NCBI GenBank assembly: GCA_041554195.1
Contig: JBFFMJ010000003.1
Coordinates: 1-64,000 of the forward strand
Direction of reading: 5' to 3'
Source: JAPHSX01 sp041554195
Lineage (GTDB): Bacteria > Pseudomonadota > Gammaproteobacteria > Thiohalomonadales > Thiohalomonadaceae
Length of the DNA: 64,000 nt
Under the pieces are notes generated by a model. That model saw only the letters and a list, made by a program, of their open reading frames with translations. It did no database searches and was not told where the DNA came from. Below, piece after piece: positions 43,507-51,841 of the stretch (position 1 is the first letter of the stretch; each line of letters starts with the position of its first letter). The position numbers and the translations under genes are program-made.

Positions 43507-43905
43507 ATGAGTCATATGAATCAGCCAGCAATCACTGTCATCATCAACAACAATAGCTACCGCCTGAGCACCCGTAACGTGGAGGCGATACGCCGCATGC
43601 CCAATGCGGAGCGACAGCAGCTGATTGCCTTACTCGAGATCGTCAAGCAACAGCCGAGTGCAGTGCCGTCTGCCGTTAGGCCCGCCACTACTCAAACTAC
43701 CAGCACCGTCTACAACACGGGCAATCCGATAAACCATCAAACCATGAAGTCTGAACGCCTGGGTAGTGGTGATGTGGACAGCCTGATGGCCCAGCTAATT
43801 ATGGAAGAGCGAAGTCAGCAGAAGCCTGGGCTTACCAAGCAAACCATTTACAAATGGGTGGGGGGGATCGCTGTGGTTATTATTTTGTTGGTGGTTGTTT
43901 GGTGA
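43507..43905 (+). CDS. Small tail-anchored membrane protein
   Basis: 132 residues from ATG 43507 (ATG at 43516 is about as good, with GGAA ten bases ahead). A soluble N-terminal part (about 1-60, NAERQQLIALLEIVKQQP), a Ser/Thr/Pro linker, a second helical stretch (SGDVDSLMAQLIMEERSQQ) and a single C-terminal membrane helix (WVGGIAVVIILLVVVW) ending at the last residue. There is no signal peptide, so it should be anchored by its tail with the body in the cytoplasm. Family not recognised. It lies between two TCTGACCCC repeat copies. Confidence 0.7.
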   Translation: MSHMNQPAITVIINNNSYRLSTRNVEAIRRMPNAERQQLIALLEIVKQQPSAVPSAVRPATTQTTSTVYNTGNPINHQTMKSERLGSGDVDSLMAQLIMEERSQQKPGLTKQTIYKWVGGIAVVIILLVVVW

Positions 43906-43912
43906 GCAGATT

Positions 43913-43937
43913 GGTGGATGCGCGGCGCTTATCCACC
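43913..43937. repeat. Hairpin GGTGGAT...ATCCACC
   Basis: Inverted repeat GGTGGAT (43913-43919) and ATCCACC (43931-43937) just after the small protein gene, like intergenic palindromes widespread in gammaproteobacteria. It may end transcription. A TCTGACC doublet follows at 44091 and 44104. Confidence 0.45.
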
Positions 43938-44120
43938 CTACGAGCCAGGTAGGCTGGGCAGCCATGCCCTGCACTACAGGGGGCCAGTTCGGGCGATAGG
44001 CTTAACGTAGAAAAGGGGCTGTGGGATTGCTGCGATAGGGAGGGTGTGTGGCTGTTGTTGTGGTGGTGTGTGTAGGGGGGGGGTAAGGGCTCTGACCTTA
44101 TATTCTGACCCCTTATATTT

Positions 44121-45470
44121 CTATTTCATATTCTCAAGCTTCTTTTTGAGACTCTGAGTTGCAGTGAAAGCGAAAGCTTTTCCGATTTTATTTTTTTCAA
44201 GAAGCCCCATCTCGACCAACTTTAGCAAATCAGTTCGCGCTGTGTCATAAGTGACATTGTGTGCACCTCTATGGCTTTCTACATAAAAAATCGCATCAGG
44301 TGTTTTAAGTGCACGGTTAATCAAAGCAGCCTGCCTATAATTTAATAGATTTTGTATATCCGGAGATTTTCTCATTAATTGTTCAACAGATTTAATTTCT
44401 CTAGACTTTTTCTCTAAATAAATTAATAAATCACTTATTGCCCTATTTATTACTTCTAGCTGATGAATGATAAAGTAGGTAACATCATTGTCATCCGTTT
44501 CAGTATATAAATATGCTCTTGTGTACTTAGCTGGCGCAGACTTTAATATTCTAGAGATAGAAATAAATTCCATTGTCCAATACCCTTGCTTAAGCATTGA
44601 CCAGTAGAATAATGCTCTAGCTGTTCTACCATTGCCATCTTCAAATGGGTGATCATAAGCAAGTAAAAAATGTAAAATAATTGCTTTGAGTACAGGGTGC
44701 AAAAATACAGTAGGATGAGTTGAATTTGCAAAATCACATATATTTTCTATTCTGCTCTTTAACTCTTTGGCCTTTGGTGGGACATGTATGATAGTTGCAT
44801 CCCTATCATCACCAACATAGATATCATCAGCTTTACGCAAATTTCCCACGGCATCTGGATTCTCGAATGTATTCTTGCTTAATATGGTATGCAATTCATA
44901 TATTAATTCAGGAGTAAGTTCTTCATTTGAGATATCTTTTATGAACTCCATGGCGTGATAGTTATTTAAAATCATTGTCTCTGATTTATCGCGAGGCTCA
45001 CGTTTCTGCCGAAGCATTTCTTTCGCTACTTTTCTAGTTGTGGCTGCACCTTCAAGTTGACTTGAGGTTATTGATTCTTCTATTAAGGAATTTATAAGGT
45101 AAGTATCACGAGTGTGTGGGTTTGCAACTTGTTCTGTTGCTTTTAACTCTCCGCCGCCATGAATGTCAATCTCATGCAATAACCTACGAACAGTATCTGG
45201 CTCGCCATAAACAAAATGATTGCCGTCTTTATCTGAATGTGAAATATTTTTATAAAGAGCCTTTCTTGCAAATTTTATCGCTAACCACCACTCTTCATGA
45301 TTGGAGATGTGTGTGGGTAATTTTAAATGTCTTAGTTTGTCCCAGTGATGATACCTTCCTTGGGTGTCAGCTTTTATTCCTGACGACAATAGTTCCCCAA
45401 TTTTTCTAGGTTCTTCTGCAATTTTGTCAATTAAGTCATTAAAGCTTGGGGGAGTTACTGGAATCTTCAT
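44121..45470 (-). CDS. Fic-family protein
   Basis: 449 residues, AT-rich compared with its neighbours, so probably acquired. The Fic active-site motif is HPFEDGNGRTAR (HxFx[D/E]GNGRxxR) at about residues 275-286. The inhibitory helix is N-terminal in SSQLEGA (S-x3-E-G), as in class II Fic proteins, so the enzyme is probably autoinhibited. An N-terminal Fic_N-like region and a C-terminal winged-helix part (about 385-440) complete the usual layout. Fic enzymes transfer AMP to protein hydroxyls. No antitoxin gene is adjacent. Repeats resembling operators lie directly upstream of the start. Confidence 0.9.
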   Translation of the reverse strand: MKIPVTPPSFNDLIDKIAEEPRKIGELLSSGIKADTQGRYHHWDKLRHLKLPTHISNHEEWWLAIKFARKALYKNISHSDKDGNHFVYGEPDTVRRLLHEIDIHGGGELKATEQVANPHTRDTYLINSLIEESITSSQLEGAATTRKVAKEMLRQKREPRDKSETMILNNYHAMEFIKDISNEELTPELIYELHTILSKNTFENPDAVGNLRKADDIYVGDDRDATIIHVPPKAKELKSRIENICDFANSTHPTVFLHPVLKAIILHFLLAYDHPFEDGNGRTARALFYWSMLKQGYWTMEFISISRILKSAPAKYTRAYLYTETDDNDVTYFIIHQLEVINRAISDLLIYLEKKSREIKSVEQLMRKSPDIQNLLNYRQAALINRALKTPDAIFYVESHRGAHNVTYDTARTDLLKLVEMGLLEKNKIGKAFAFTATQSLKKKLENMK

Positions 45471-45474
45471 ACTT

Positions 45475-45567
45475 AAATACCAATGCCCATGAAATTGGTA
45501 TTTATTCTAGCATCAATATTTTGGGTTTCCTACCGATTTGGTATTCATTGGTAGGTAATTGGTATTT
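45475..45567. promoter_or_regulatory. Repeated operator-like motif before the fic gene
   Basis: The 10-mer ATTGGTATTT occurs at 45494-45503 and 45558-45567, near-copies at 45537-45546 (TTTGGTATTC) and 45547-45555, and one inverted copy AAATACCAAT at 45475-45484. The inverted copy starts 5 bases from the fic start codon. This looks like an array of binding sites, possibly for the protein's own C-terminal winged helix (inference). Confidence 0.6.
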
Positions 45568-45851
45568 ATGCATATTTGCCGATCTAATATTCATTAACTT
45601 TATATCGCATCTAACTTATTGTATTTTAACGAAATTTAAGTCAGTGTGTCATTTTAGGATGTTTAAGGCCAGAGAAACAACTCGCACCTGCTGCTGTCTA
45701 CCCCCCTCCCCCTATCTGCTGGGCATAGCTGCCCAGCCTACAACTTATACTTCCCTCTCCCCGTCCCTCGGTGACGGCTCCAGGCGTAACTCTACCTCCT
45801 GCGTCCATGCAGTCGTCTCCCTCAAGGAGAGGGTGTAAAACACCCAGACAT
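45568..45851. other. Intergenic region between fic and cbbM
   Basis: About 280 bases. The first half is AT-rich and presumably includes the fic promoter; the second half (45700-45850) is GC-richer with CCCAGCC and CTCCCT tracts. I see no gene. Confidence 0.3.
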
Positions 45852-45877
45852 AAAAAAAGCCCCGCATAAGCGGGGCT
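45852..45877 (-). terminator. cbbM rho-independent terminator
   Basis: Stem AGCCCCGC / GCGGGGCT (45858-45865 with 45870-45877) followed on the minus strand by seven T. Confidence 0.92.
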
Positions 45878-45919
45878 CCTTTTGATCCAGCCTGTTGGCC
45901 GGAGAGACTGAGCTCACAA

Positions 45920-47299
45920 TTACTTGTGTACGCCCAGCTTCTCGCGCCAGCCTGGGAAGATCTTGTCGGCGTCGCCCGGGAAGGACTCGAAGGCACGTGC
46001 AAATTCTTTGTGCTCTTTCGCGAACTCGATGGGGTCGGCACCCTGCTTCCAGCACTCGTAGGACTGGCGCAGTGAGGTGGCACCGGCAGCAGGGCTGTCG
46101 ATGTGGCCGTAAGAACCGCCACCAGAGGTGTTGATGACGTTGCCGTGACCCAGGTTCTCGAAGAAGCCGGGCAGACGCAGGGCGTTCATACCACCGGAGA
46201 TGATTGGGGTGGTAGGACGCATGCCGTGCCACTCCTGATGGTAGAACGGACCCTGGCAGGAATCACGCTCGATCATGTAGGCGATGATTTTGTCATCGGC
46301 GCCACCTTCCATCTTACCGAAGCCCATGGTGCCCACGTGGATACCGGAGGCACCCATCAGACGTGACATCTTGGCCAGGATAAACGCGGTGTAACCACGC
46401 TTGGAGGAAGGAGAGGTGACAGCACCGTGACCGGCACGGTGATAGTGCAGGTACTGACCGGGGTACTGACGACGGGCGGTGGTAACCATACCGGGGCCAC
46501 CAACGTAACCGTCAACCAGGAAGGCAACCTTGTCGGCGTCGGCACCGAAGGTCTCCAGTACGAAGTCGGCACGGGCACACATTTCGTAGTGGTCATCGGC
46601 GGTGATGTTGGCAGAGAAGAGCTTGGCTTCGCCGGTCTCGTCCTGGGCGCGCTTCATGGCGTCGGCAACGAGAGGGATAACCTTCTTCATCGGGCAGAAG
46701 ACCTGGTTGCCCTGAGGCTCGTCATTCTTGATGAAGTCACCACCGAGCCAGAACTGGTAAGCCGCCTCAGCGAAGGGCTCAGGACGCAGGCCAAGCTTGG
46801 GCTTGATGATGGTACCGGCGATGTAACCGCCTTCTTTAACGTCACGGCCGAGGATGCGCCACAGGTCAGAGATGTCTTTGGCTGGGCCGTCGAACAGCTG
46901 CAGCATGCGCGGTGGCACGTAGAAGTCCTGCATCTGCAGGTTGGCGCAGTCGCCCATGCCCTGGTTGTTACCAATGGCCAGGGTGAGGAAGGAGACGATC
47001 ATGGCGCGGCCGTCGGTGACGTTGCGGTCGAACAGGTCGTTCGGGTAGGCCACCTTCATGATGCCCTTGGCTTCGTCGATCTCGTATACCAGGGCGTCTA
47101 CACCCTTGGTGAAGTCATCGGTGGTAGAGACTTCAACGTTGGTACCGGTAGAGGACTCGGCAGCGATGTGCGCGGCAACTTCCAGGTAACCGTAGCCTTC
47201 AGCAGGCTCCATGGTGTAGGCAACCAGGATGTGGCCACCACCGGCGATCAGTTCATCTTCTTTCAGAGAAAGGTCAGCGTAACGTGCAGATTGATCCAT
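45920..47299 (-). CDS. cbbM: Form II RuBisCO large subunit
   Basis: 459 residues, form II length, with no small-subunit gene nearby. Carboxylates ribulose-1,5-bisphosphate in the Calvin cycle. Catalytic K166 lies in GTIIKPKLG; the carbamylated K191 and metal ligands D193 and E194 lie in GGDFIKNDEP. The usual CxxE, HAGHGA-type block (YHRAGHGAV) and GTMGFGKMEG loop 6 with its Lys are present. Form II enzymes have low CO2/O2 specificity and suit low-oxygen, high-CO2 settings. cbbR lies 0.9 kb upstream beyond a methyltransferase gene, and a palindrome near 47475 may be its operator. Confidence 0.98.
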   Translation of the reverse strand: MDQSARYADLSLKEDELIAGGGHILVAYTMEPAEGYGYLEVAAHIAAESSTGTNVEVSTTDDFTKGVDALVYEIDEAKGIMKVAYPNDLFDRNVTDGRAMIVSFLTLAIGNNQGMGDCANLQMQDFYVPPRMLQLFDGPAKDISDLWRILGRDVKEGGYIAGTIIKPKLGLRPEPFAEAAYQFWLGGDFIKNDEPQGNQVFCPMKKVIPLVADAMKRAQDETGEAKLFSANITADDHYEMCARADFVLETFGADADKVAFLVDGYVGGPGMVTTARRQYPGQYLHYHRAGHGAVTSPSSKRGYTAFILAKMSRLMGASGIHVGTMGFGKMEGGADDKIIAYMIERDSCQGPFYHQEWHGMRPTTPIISGGMNALRLPGFFENLGHGNVINTSGGGSYGHIDSPAAGATSLRQSYECWKQGADPIEFAKEHKEFARAFESFPGDADKIFPGWREKLGVHK

Positions 47300-47474
47300 T
47301 TGGATTCACCTCGATACAGTTAAGTTAGAAATCGTGCCGCGGAAGTGAGTCTAGCTCCGCGCGCTTACCAATTGATGACAATGAGAGCTTTCTCTGCGAA
47401 TCGCCTCCTCAATCGGGAAACAGACTATAGCGGCTAGGATTCTATAAGGGAATTAAAATGAAATGATGGATTAG

Positions 47475-47490
47475 ATAAGCTAATGCTTAT
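47475..47490. promoter_or_regulatory. Possible CbbR operator upstream of cbbM
   Basis: ATAAGCTAATGCTTAT is a perfect palindrome of two 6-base arms with a 4-base centre, within a larger TTA...TAA dyad. It lies about 175 bases before the cbbM start and just inside the leader past the methyltransferase stop. LysR-type regulators such as CbbR bind T-N11-A dyads like this one. Confidence 0.5.
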
Positions 47491-47516
47491 GGTTCTAAAT
47501 TACCTCGACTTGACCC

Positions 47517-48104
47517 CTATTCCTTAACCGCCACCGCCACGGTGTACTTCGGCCCCTGTTTGAGCTTTTTGTAATTACCGAAGACCTCGGTGAAGGAGCG
47601 TTTGATGAACTGGCGCAGGCCGGTGATGGTTACCACATAGAGCTTGCCGCCCGGTTTGAGGCGGGCCAGAGCATCGTGCAGGAAGATATAGAGCATCTCG
47701 TTGCCCACCTTGGCCGGGATGTTGGAGGCGATGATGTCGAACTGGCGCTCACCGATATGGGCAAAGCCGTTGCTCAGCCTGGCCTCGGCATTGGTGATGC
47801 CGTTACGCGCGAGGTTGGCCTGGGCGTACTCCACCCCCACAAAATCCTTGTCCACCAGCAGGGTATTGCCCCTGGGGGCGAGGCGGGCCATGGTCATGCC
47901 GATGGGGCCGTAGCCACAGCCCAGATCCAGGCAGTCATCCTCCTCACGGATCTCCATATAGTTGAGCAACATGTGTGTGCCCTCATCGATCTCACGCGGT
48001 GAGAAGATCCCCCAGGTGGTGTGAAAGTTGAGGTGCTGCCCCTTCAGGGTTTCACTGAAGACGATATCCTGGCGGATCTTCTTAAGGTCTAACGGTGCGG
48101 CCAT
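47517..48104 (-). CDS. Class I SAM-dependent methyltransferase, RsmC-like
   Basis: 195 residues from ATG 48104 with AGAGGATT upstream. SAM-binding motif I is LDLGCGYGPIG (about 73-83), and the N6/N2-methyltransferase motif IV is SNIPAKVG. The pattern fits the short RsmC/RlmG-type rRNA guanine N2-methyltransferases, but NIPA replaces the usual NPPF, so the substrate is uncertain. It lies between cbbM and cbbR and diverges from cbbR; a GC-rich hairpin (48125-48146) lies in the shared leader. Confidence 0.8.
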   Translation of the reverse strand: MAAPLDLKKIRQDIVFSETLKGQHLNFHTTWGIFSPREIDEGTHMLLNYMEIREEDDCLDLGCGYGPIGMTMARLAPRGNTLLVDKDFVGVEYAQANLARNGITNAEARLSNGFAHIGERQFDIIASNIPAKVGNEMLYIFLHDALARLKPGGKLYVVTITGLRQFIKRSFTEVFGNYKKLKQGPKYTVAVAVKE

Positions 48105-48204
48105 CGCACAAATCCTCTGCAAATGCCCCCTGACTTTCAAGGGGGCAGAATGATAAAAAAGTAGCTATGATGATAGTTCTCTCAGCAACCATAAGAAAAG
48201 ACTT

Positions 48205-49125
48205 ATGGCAAAGATGAATATCACCCTGCGGCAGCTCAAGGTCTTCTCTGCGGTGGCAAAGCATTTGAGCTTTACCCGCGCCGCCGAAGAGCTGCATCTT
48301 ACCCAACCTGCGGTCTCGATGCAGGTAAAACAGCTGGAGGGGCAGCTGGAGATCCCGCTGTTTGAGCAGCTGGGCAAGAAGATCTACCTCACCGAGGCCG
48401 GTGAGGAGGTCCACCACTATAGCCGCACCATTGCCCAGCAGCTTGATGACATGGCCACCGCGCTCTCCAACCTCAAGGGGCTGGCCCACGGCAAGCTGCG
48501 CATCTCTGTGGCGACCACTGCCAACTACTTCGCCCCGCACCTGCTTGCTGACTTCACCCGACGCTTTCCCGGCGTCAATGTCATCCTGGATGTCACCAAC
48601 CGCCAGACCCTGCTTCGCCAGCTGGCGGAGAATGAGGTCGATATGGTGATCATGGGCAAGCCACCGGTGGAAATGGATCTGGAGGCGGAATCCTTTATGG
48701 AAAACCCACTGGTATTGATCGCCCCACCGGGACACCATCTGGTGGGGAAGCAACAGATCCGGCTTAAGCAGCTGGAGGATGAGGTGTTTCTGCTGCGTGA
48801 ACCGGGCTCGGGTACGCGTAGTGCCATGGAGCGTTTTTTCGCTGCACACGATATCACCATTACCGCCAGTATGGAGGTCAGCTCCGATGAGGCGATCAAG
48901 CAGAGTGTACAGGCGGGTCTCGGCTTAAGTGTGATGTCGCAGGACGCGGTAGAGATGGAGTTAACACTCAATCGTTTGAAGATCCTTGATGTGGCCGACT
49001 TCCCAATTCAGCGCTACTGGTTTGTGGTCCACCGCAAGGGCAAACGCCTCTCCGCCATCGCCGAGGCCTTTAAGAATTTCCTCCTGAATGAGGCCGCGGC
49101 CCTGCTGGAAAAGCCCGCAAGCTAA
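48205..49125 (+). CDS. cbbR: LysR-family regulator CbbR
   Basis: 306 residues. N-terminal winged HTH (about 3-62, LRQLKVFSAVAKHLSFTRAAEELHLTQPAVSMQVKQLE), linker helix, and the LysR substrate-binding domain (about 90-300). The HTH core and RAAEELHLTQPAVS are typical of CbbR. It would activate cbb genes in response to metabolites such as RuBP or NADPH. It diverges from the methyltransferase gene and lies upstream of the fba end of the Calvin/glycolysis operon, in a plausible position to control both cbbM and that operon. Confidence 0.85.
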   Translation: MAKMNITLRQLKVFSAVAKHLSFTRAAEELHLTQPAVSMQVKQLEGQLEIPLFEQLGKKIYLTEAGEEVHHYSRTIAQQLDDMATALSNLKGLAHGKLRISVATTANYFAPHLLADFTRRFPGVNVILDVTNRQTLLRQLAENEVDMVIMGKPPVEMDLEAESFMENPLVLIAPPGHHLVGKQQIRLKQLEDEVFLLREPGSGTRSAMERFFAAHDITITASMEVSSDEAIKQSVQAGLGLSVMSQDAVEMELTLNRLKILDVADFPIQRYWFVVHRKGKRLSAIAEAFKNFLLNEAAALLEKPAS

Positions 49126-49138
49126 TTTCACCAGACAA

Positions 49139-49169
49139 CAAAAAAGGGACGCCGCGGCGTCCCTTTTTT
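49139..49169. terminator. Bidirectional terminator cbbR / fba
   Basis: GGGACGCC (49146-49153) and GGCGTCCC (49156-49163) with A-rich 5' and T-rich 3' flanks, between the convergent ends of cbbR and fba. Confidence 0.9.
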
Positions 49170-49188
49170 ATGCGCGAAGGTAAACGAC

Positions 49189-50253
49189 TTAGTTTACTTT
49201 CGGCTCCAGCTTACCGGCCTCGTAGTCCATGAACATGGTCTCCAGGGAGATCGGCTTGATCTTGGAGGCCTGACCGGCTGAACCGAAGGCTTCAAAACGA
49301 GCCTGGCAGATACCCGCCATGGCGTTTGTCGCCTCCTTGAGGAACTTGCGCGGGTCGAAGTTGGCAGGATTGTCGTGCAGGTGCTTACGCACGGAACCGG
49401 TAGAGGCCATACGCAGGTCGGTGTCGATGTTGACCTTACGTACACCAGACTTGATGCCCTCAACGATCTCGTCAACCGGTACGCCATAGGTCTGACCCAT
49501 GTCGCCGCCGAAGTCGTTAATGATCTTGAGCCAGTCCTGCGGCACAGAAGAGGAGCCGTGCATAACCAGGTGCACATCGGGGATGCGCTCGTGGATCTCT
49601 CTTACACGGTCAATACGCAGGATCTTGCCGGTAGGCTCCTGGGTGAACTTGTAGGCACCGTGTGAGGTACCGATGGCGATAGCCAGGGCATCAACACCGG
49701 TCTGCTTAACAAAGTCAGCCGCTTCGTTGGGGTCGGTCAGCAGCATGTCCATGTCGAGCTTACCCTCGGCACCGTGGCCGTCTTCCTCACCCATCATGCC
49801 GGTTTCCAGTGAACCCAGGCAGCCCAGCTCGCCCTCAACAGAGACGCCACAGGCGTGGGCCATGTCAACAACCTGCTTGGTCACAGCTACGTTGTACTCA
49901 AAAGAGGACGGGGTCTTGCCGTCGGCCTCAAGCGAGCCATCCATCATGACCGAGGAGAAACCGGACTGGATAGAACGGGCGCAGATCGCCGGAGAGGCAC
50001 CGTGGTCCTGATGCATAACTACCGGGATGTTGGGGTACATCTCAGTGGCCGCCAGGATCAGGTGACGCAGGAAGGGCTCGCCGGCATAAGAGCGGGCACC
50101 GGCAGAACCCTGCAGGATAACCGGGCTGTCAACAGCGGCGGCAGCCTGCATGATGGCATGCACCTGCTCCATATTGTTGACGTTAAACGCGGGCAGACCG
50201 TAGCCATTTTCAGCGGCATGGTCCAGCAGTTGACGTAGTGATACTAGTGCCAT
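49189..50253 (-). CDS. fba: Class II fructose-bisphosphate aldolase
   Basis: 354 residues. Zn-dependent aldolase: metal ligands in VMHQDHGAS, EGELGCLG and LVMHGSSSV, and a substrate-binding DIGTSHGAYKF-type block (AIAIGTSHGAYKF). It joins DHAP and glyceraldehyde-3-phosphate to fructose-1,6-bisphosphate and, in many autotrophs, makes sedoheptulose-1,7-bisphosphate as well. Last gene of the tkt-gap-pgk-pyk-fba operon. A hairpin lies in the 86-base gap before it. Confidence 0.95.
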   Translation of the reverse strand: MALVSLRQLLDHAAENGYGLPAFNVNNMEQVHAIMQAAAAVDSPVILQGSAGARSYAGEPFLRHLILAATEMYPNIPVVMHQDHGASPAICARSIQSGFSSVMMDGSLEADGKTPSSFEYNVAVTKQVVDMAHACGVSVEGELGCLGSLETGMMGEEDGHGAEGKLDMDMLLTDPNEAADFVKQTGVDALAIAIGTSHGAYKFTQEPTGKILRIDRVREIHERIPDVHLVMHGSSSVPQDWLKIINDFGGDMGQTYGVPVDEIVEGIKSGVRKVNIDTDLRMASTGSVRKHLHDNPANFDPRKFLKEATNAMAGICQARFEAFGSAGQASKIKPISLETMFMDYEAGKLEPKVN

Positions 50254-50312
50254 TGCAAACTCCTTAACTGTTTACTTAAGTTTTAAATTTGTTCAATAAA
50301 AGTAGCTAAAAA

Positions 50313-50337
50313 CACCGCTCACGCAAATGAGCCGTGC
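50313..50337 (-). other. Stem-loop in the pyk-fba gap
   Basis: CACCGCTCA (50313-50321) pairs with TGAGCCGTG (50329-50337) with one mismatch. It falls at the start of the pyk-fba intergenic transcript, where it could affect mRNA ends or partial termination. Confidence 0.45.
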
Positions 50338-50339
50338 AA

Positions 50340-51773
50340 CTAAACCATCTCTCCCACCTTGACGATCTTCATCGCGTTGGTGCCGCCGTGAACGCCCATC
50401 AGATCACCCTTGGTGATGATCACCAGGTCCCCATCACGTACCGCACCACGGCGACGCAGCTCGTCAATCGCCTCACGATTAAGCTCGGCGTGGTCACTGG
50501 CGGTGACATCGAAGCTGACCGGGTAGACACCGCGGAACAGGGTCACCTTGCGGCGGGTATAGACGTGGCGGGTCATGGCGTAGATCGGGATACCGGAGCT
50601 GATGCGCGACATCCACAGGGTAGTGGAACCCGACTCGGTGAGGGCCGCGATGGCCTTCACGTTGAGGTGGTTGGCACTATACATCGCGGCCATCGCAATC
50701 GCTTCGTCGATATTGTTAAACTCGGTATGGATGCGGTGCTCGGACTCAGTTGCCTGACGCTGCTTCTCCGCCTCGATACAGACACGGTGCATCGCCGAGA
50801 TCGCCTTATCCGGATACTTACCGGCGGCGGTCTCAGCCGACAGCATCACCGCATCGGTGCCGTCGAGTACCGCGTTGGCGACGTCGAACACCTCGGCACG
50901 GGTCGGGATCTGATTCTCGATCATCGACTCCATCATCTGCGTCGCCGTGATCACCACGCGATTCATCTCGCGCGACTTGTGGATCAGCATCTTCTGCACT
51001 GGCGGCAGGGCGGCGTCACCGATCTCCACGCCGAGATCACCGCGGGCGATCATGATCACATCGGAGGCGAGGATGATCTCATCGATCACCTGCAGCGCCT
51101 CGGCCCGCTCAATCTTGGCGACGATGGCACCGTTGCTGCCCGCCGCGTTGAACAGGGCACGCGCCTCATGGATATCCTGCGCATGACGCGGGAAAGAGAC
51201 GGCGAGATAATCGGCGCCGATCCGTGCGGCGGTCTTGATGTCCTCTCTATCCTTCTCGGTCAGGGCCGGGGCGGAAAGGCCACCGCCCTGCTTGTTAATG
51301 CCCTTGCGATCAGAGAGGTCGCCACCGACGACCACGCGGCACTTCACCTCGGTGCCCTCGACGCTGTCTACCCAGAACACCAGACGGCCGTCGTCCAGCA
51401 GCAGGGTATCGCCGCGAGCAAGATCCTCGTGCAATTGTTTGTAGGCCGAGCCGACACGCTCGACGGTGCCGCCATTTTTATCAAAACTGGAATCGATAAT
51501 GAAGCTGGCGCCCTCTTCAAGGAAAACCTTCCCTTCCTTGAATTTTTCGATACGGATCTTCGGACCCTGCAGGTCGCACAAGACACCGACCTGACGGCCA
51601 TGGGCACGGGCGCGATTGCGCACGCGCTCGGCTCGGTCCAGGTGCTCCTCGGCAGAGCCATGGGAGAAGTTGATACGGACGACATCGACACCGGCTTCGA
51701 TGATCTTGTCGAGGACCTTGGGGTCGTCAGTTGCCGGACCCAGTGTTGCCAAAATTTTTGTACGTCTTTGCAT
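50340..51773 (-). CDS. pyk: Pyruvate kinase
   Basis: 477 residues. Converts PEP and ADP to pyruvate and ATP. Active-site blocks are MQRRTKILATLGPA, VDVVRINFSHGS, the K/E/D metal set in AKIERAEALQVIDEII and MIARGDLGVEI, and the TATQMMESMI loop. The C-terminal regulatory domain (about 350-477) is present. Placing pyk inside a Calvin operon, between pgk and fba, ties lower glycolysis to carbon fixation, as seen in other gammaproteobacterial autotrophs. Confidence 0.95.
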   Translation of the reverse strand: MQRRTKILATLGPATDDPKVLDKIIEAGVDVVRINFSHGSAEEHLDRAERVRNRARAHGRQVGVLCDLQGPKIRIEKFKEGKVFLEEGASFIIDSSFDKNGGTVERVGSAYKQLHEDLARGDTLLLDDGRLVFWVDSVEGTEVKCRVVVGGDLSDRKGINKQGGGLSAPALTEKDREDIKTAARIGADYLAVSFPRHAQDIHEARALFNAAGSNGAIVAKIERAEALQVIDEIILASDVIMIARGDLGVEIGDAALPPVQKMLIHKSREMNRVVITATQMMESMIENQIPTRAEVFDVANAVLDGTDAVMLSAETAAGKYPDKAISAMHRVCIEAEKQRQATESEHRIHTEFNNIDEAIAMAAMYSANHLNVKAIAALTESGSTTLWMSRISSGIPIYAMTRHVYTRRKVTLFRGVYPVSFDVTASDHAELNREAIDELRRRGAVRDGDLVIITKGDLMGVHGGTNAMKIVKVGEMV

Positions 51774-51810
51774 ACGGATTATTTATTCACCATCTTTATG
51801 GGATGTACGG

Positions 51811-51829
51811 GCGGTGGCACATCCACCGC
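51811..51829 (-). other. Stem-loop in the pgk-pyk gap
   Basis: GCGGTGG (51811-51817) pairs with CCACCGC (51823-51829) in the 68-base gap between pgk and pyk. Confidence 0.5.
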
Positions 51830-51841
51830 TCGTTAAGATAC

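Noticed and set aside
50334..51836. 500-codon open frame antisense to pyk
   Set aside because: The opposite strand encodes a clear pyruvate kinase; the antisense frame has the composition of a shadow frame.
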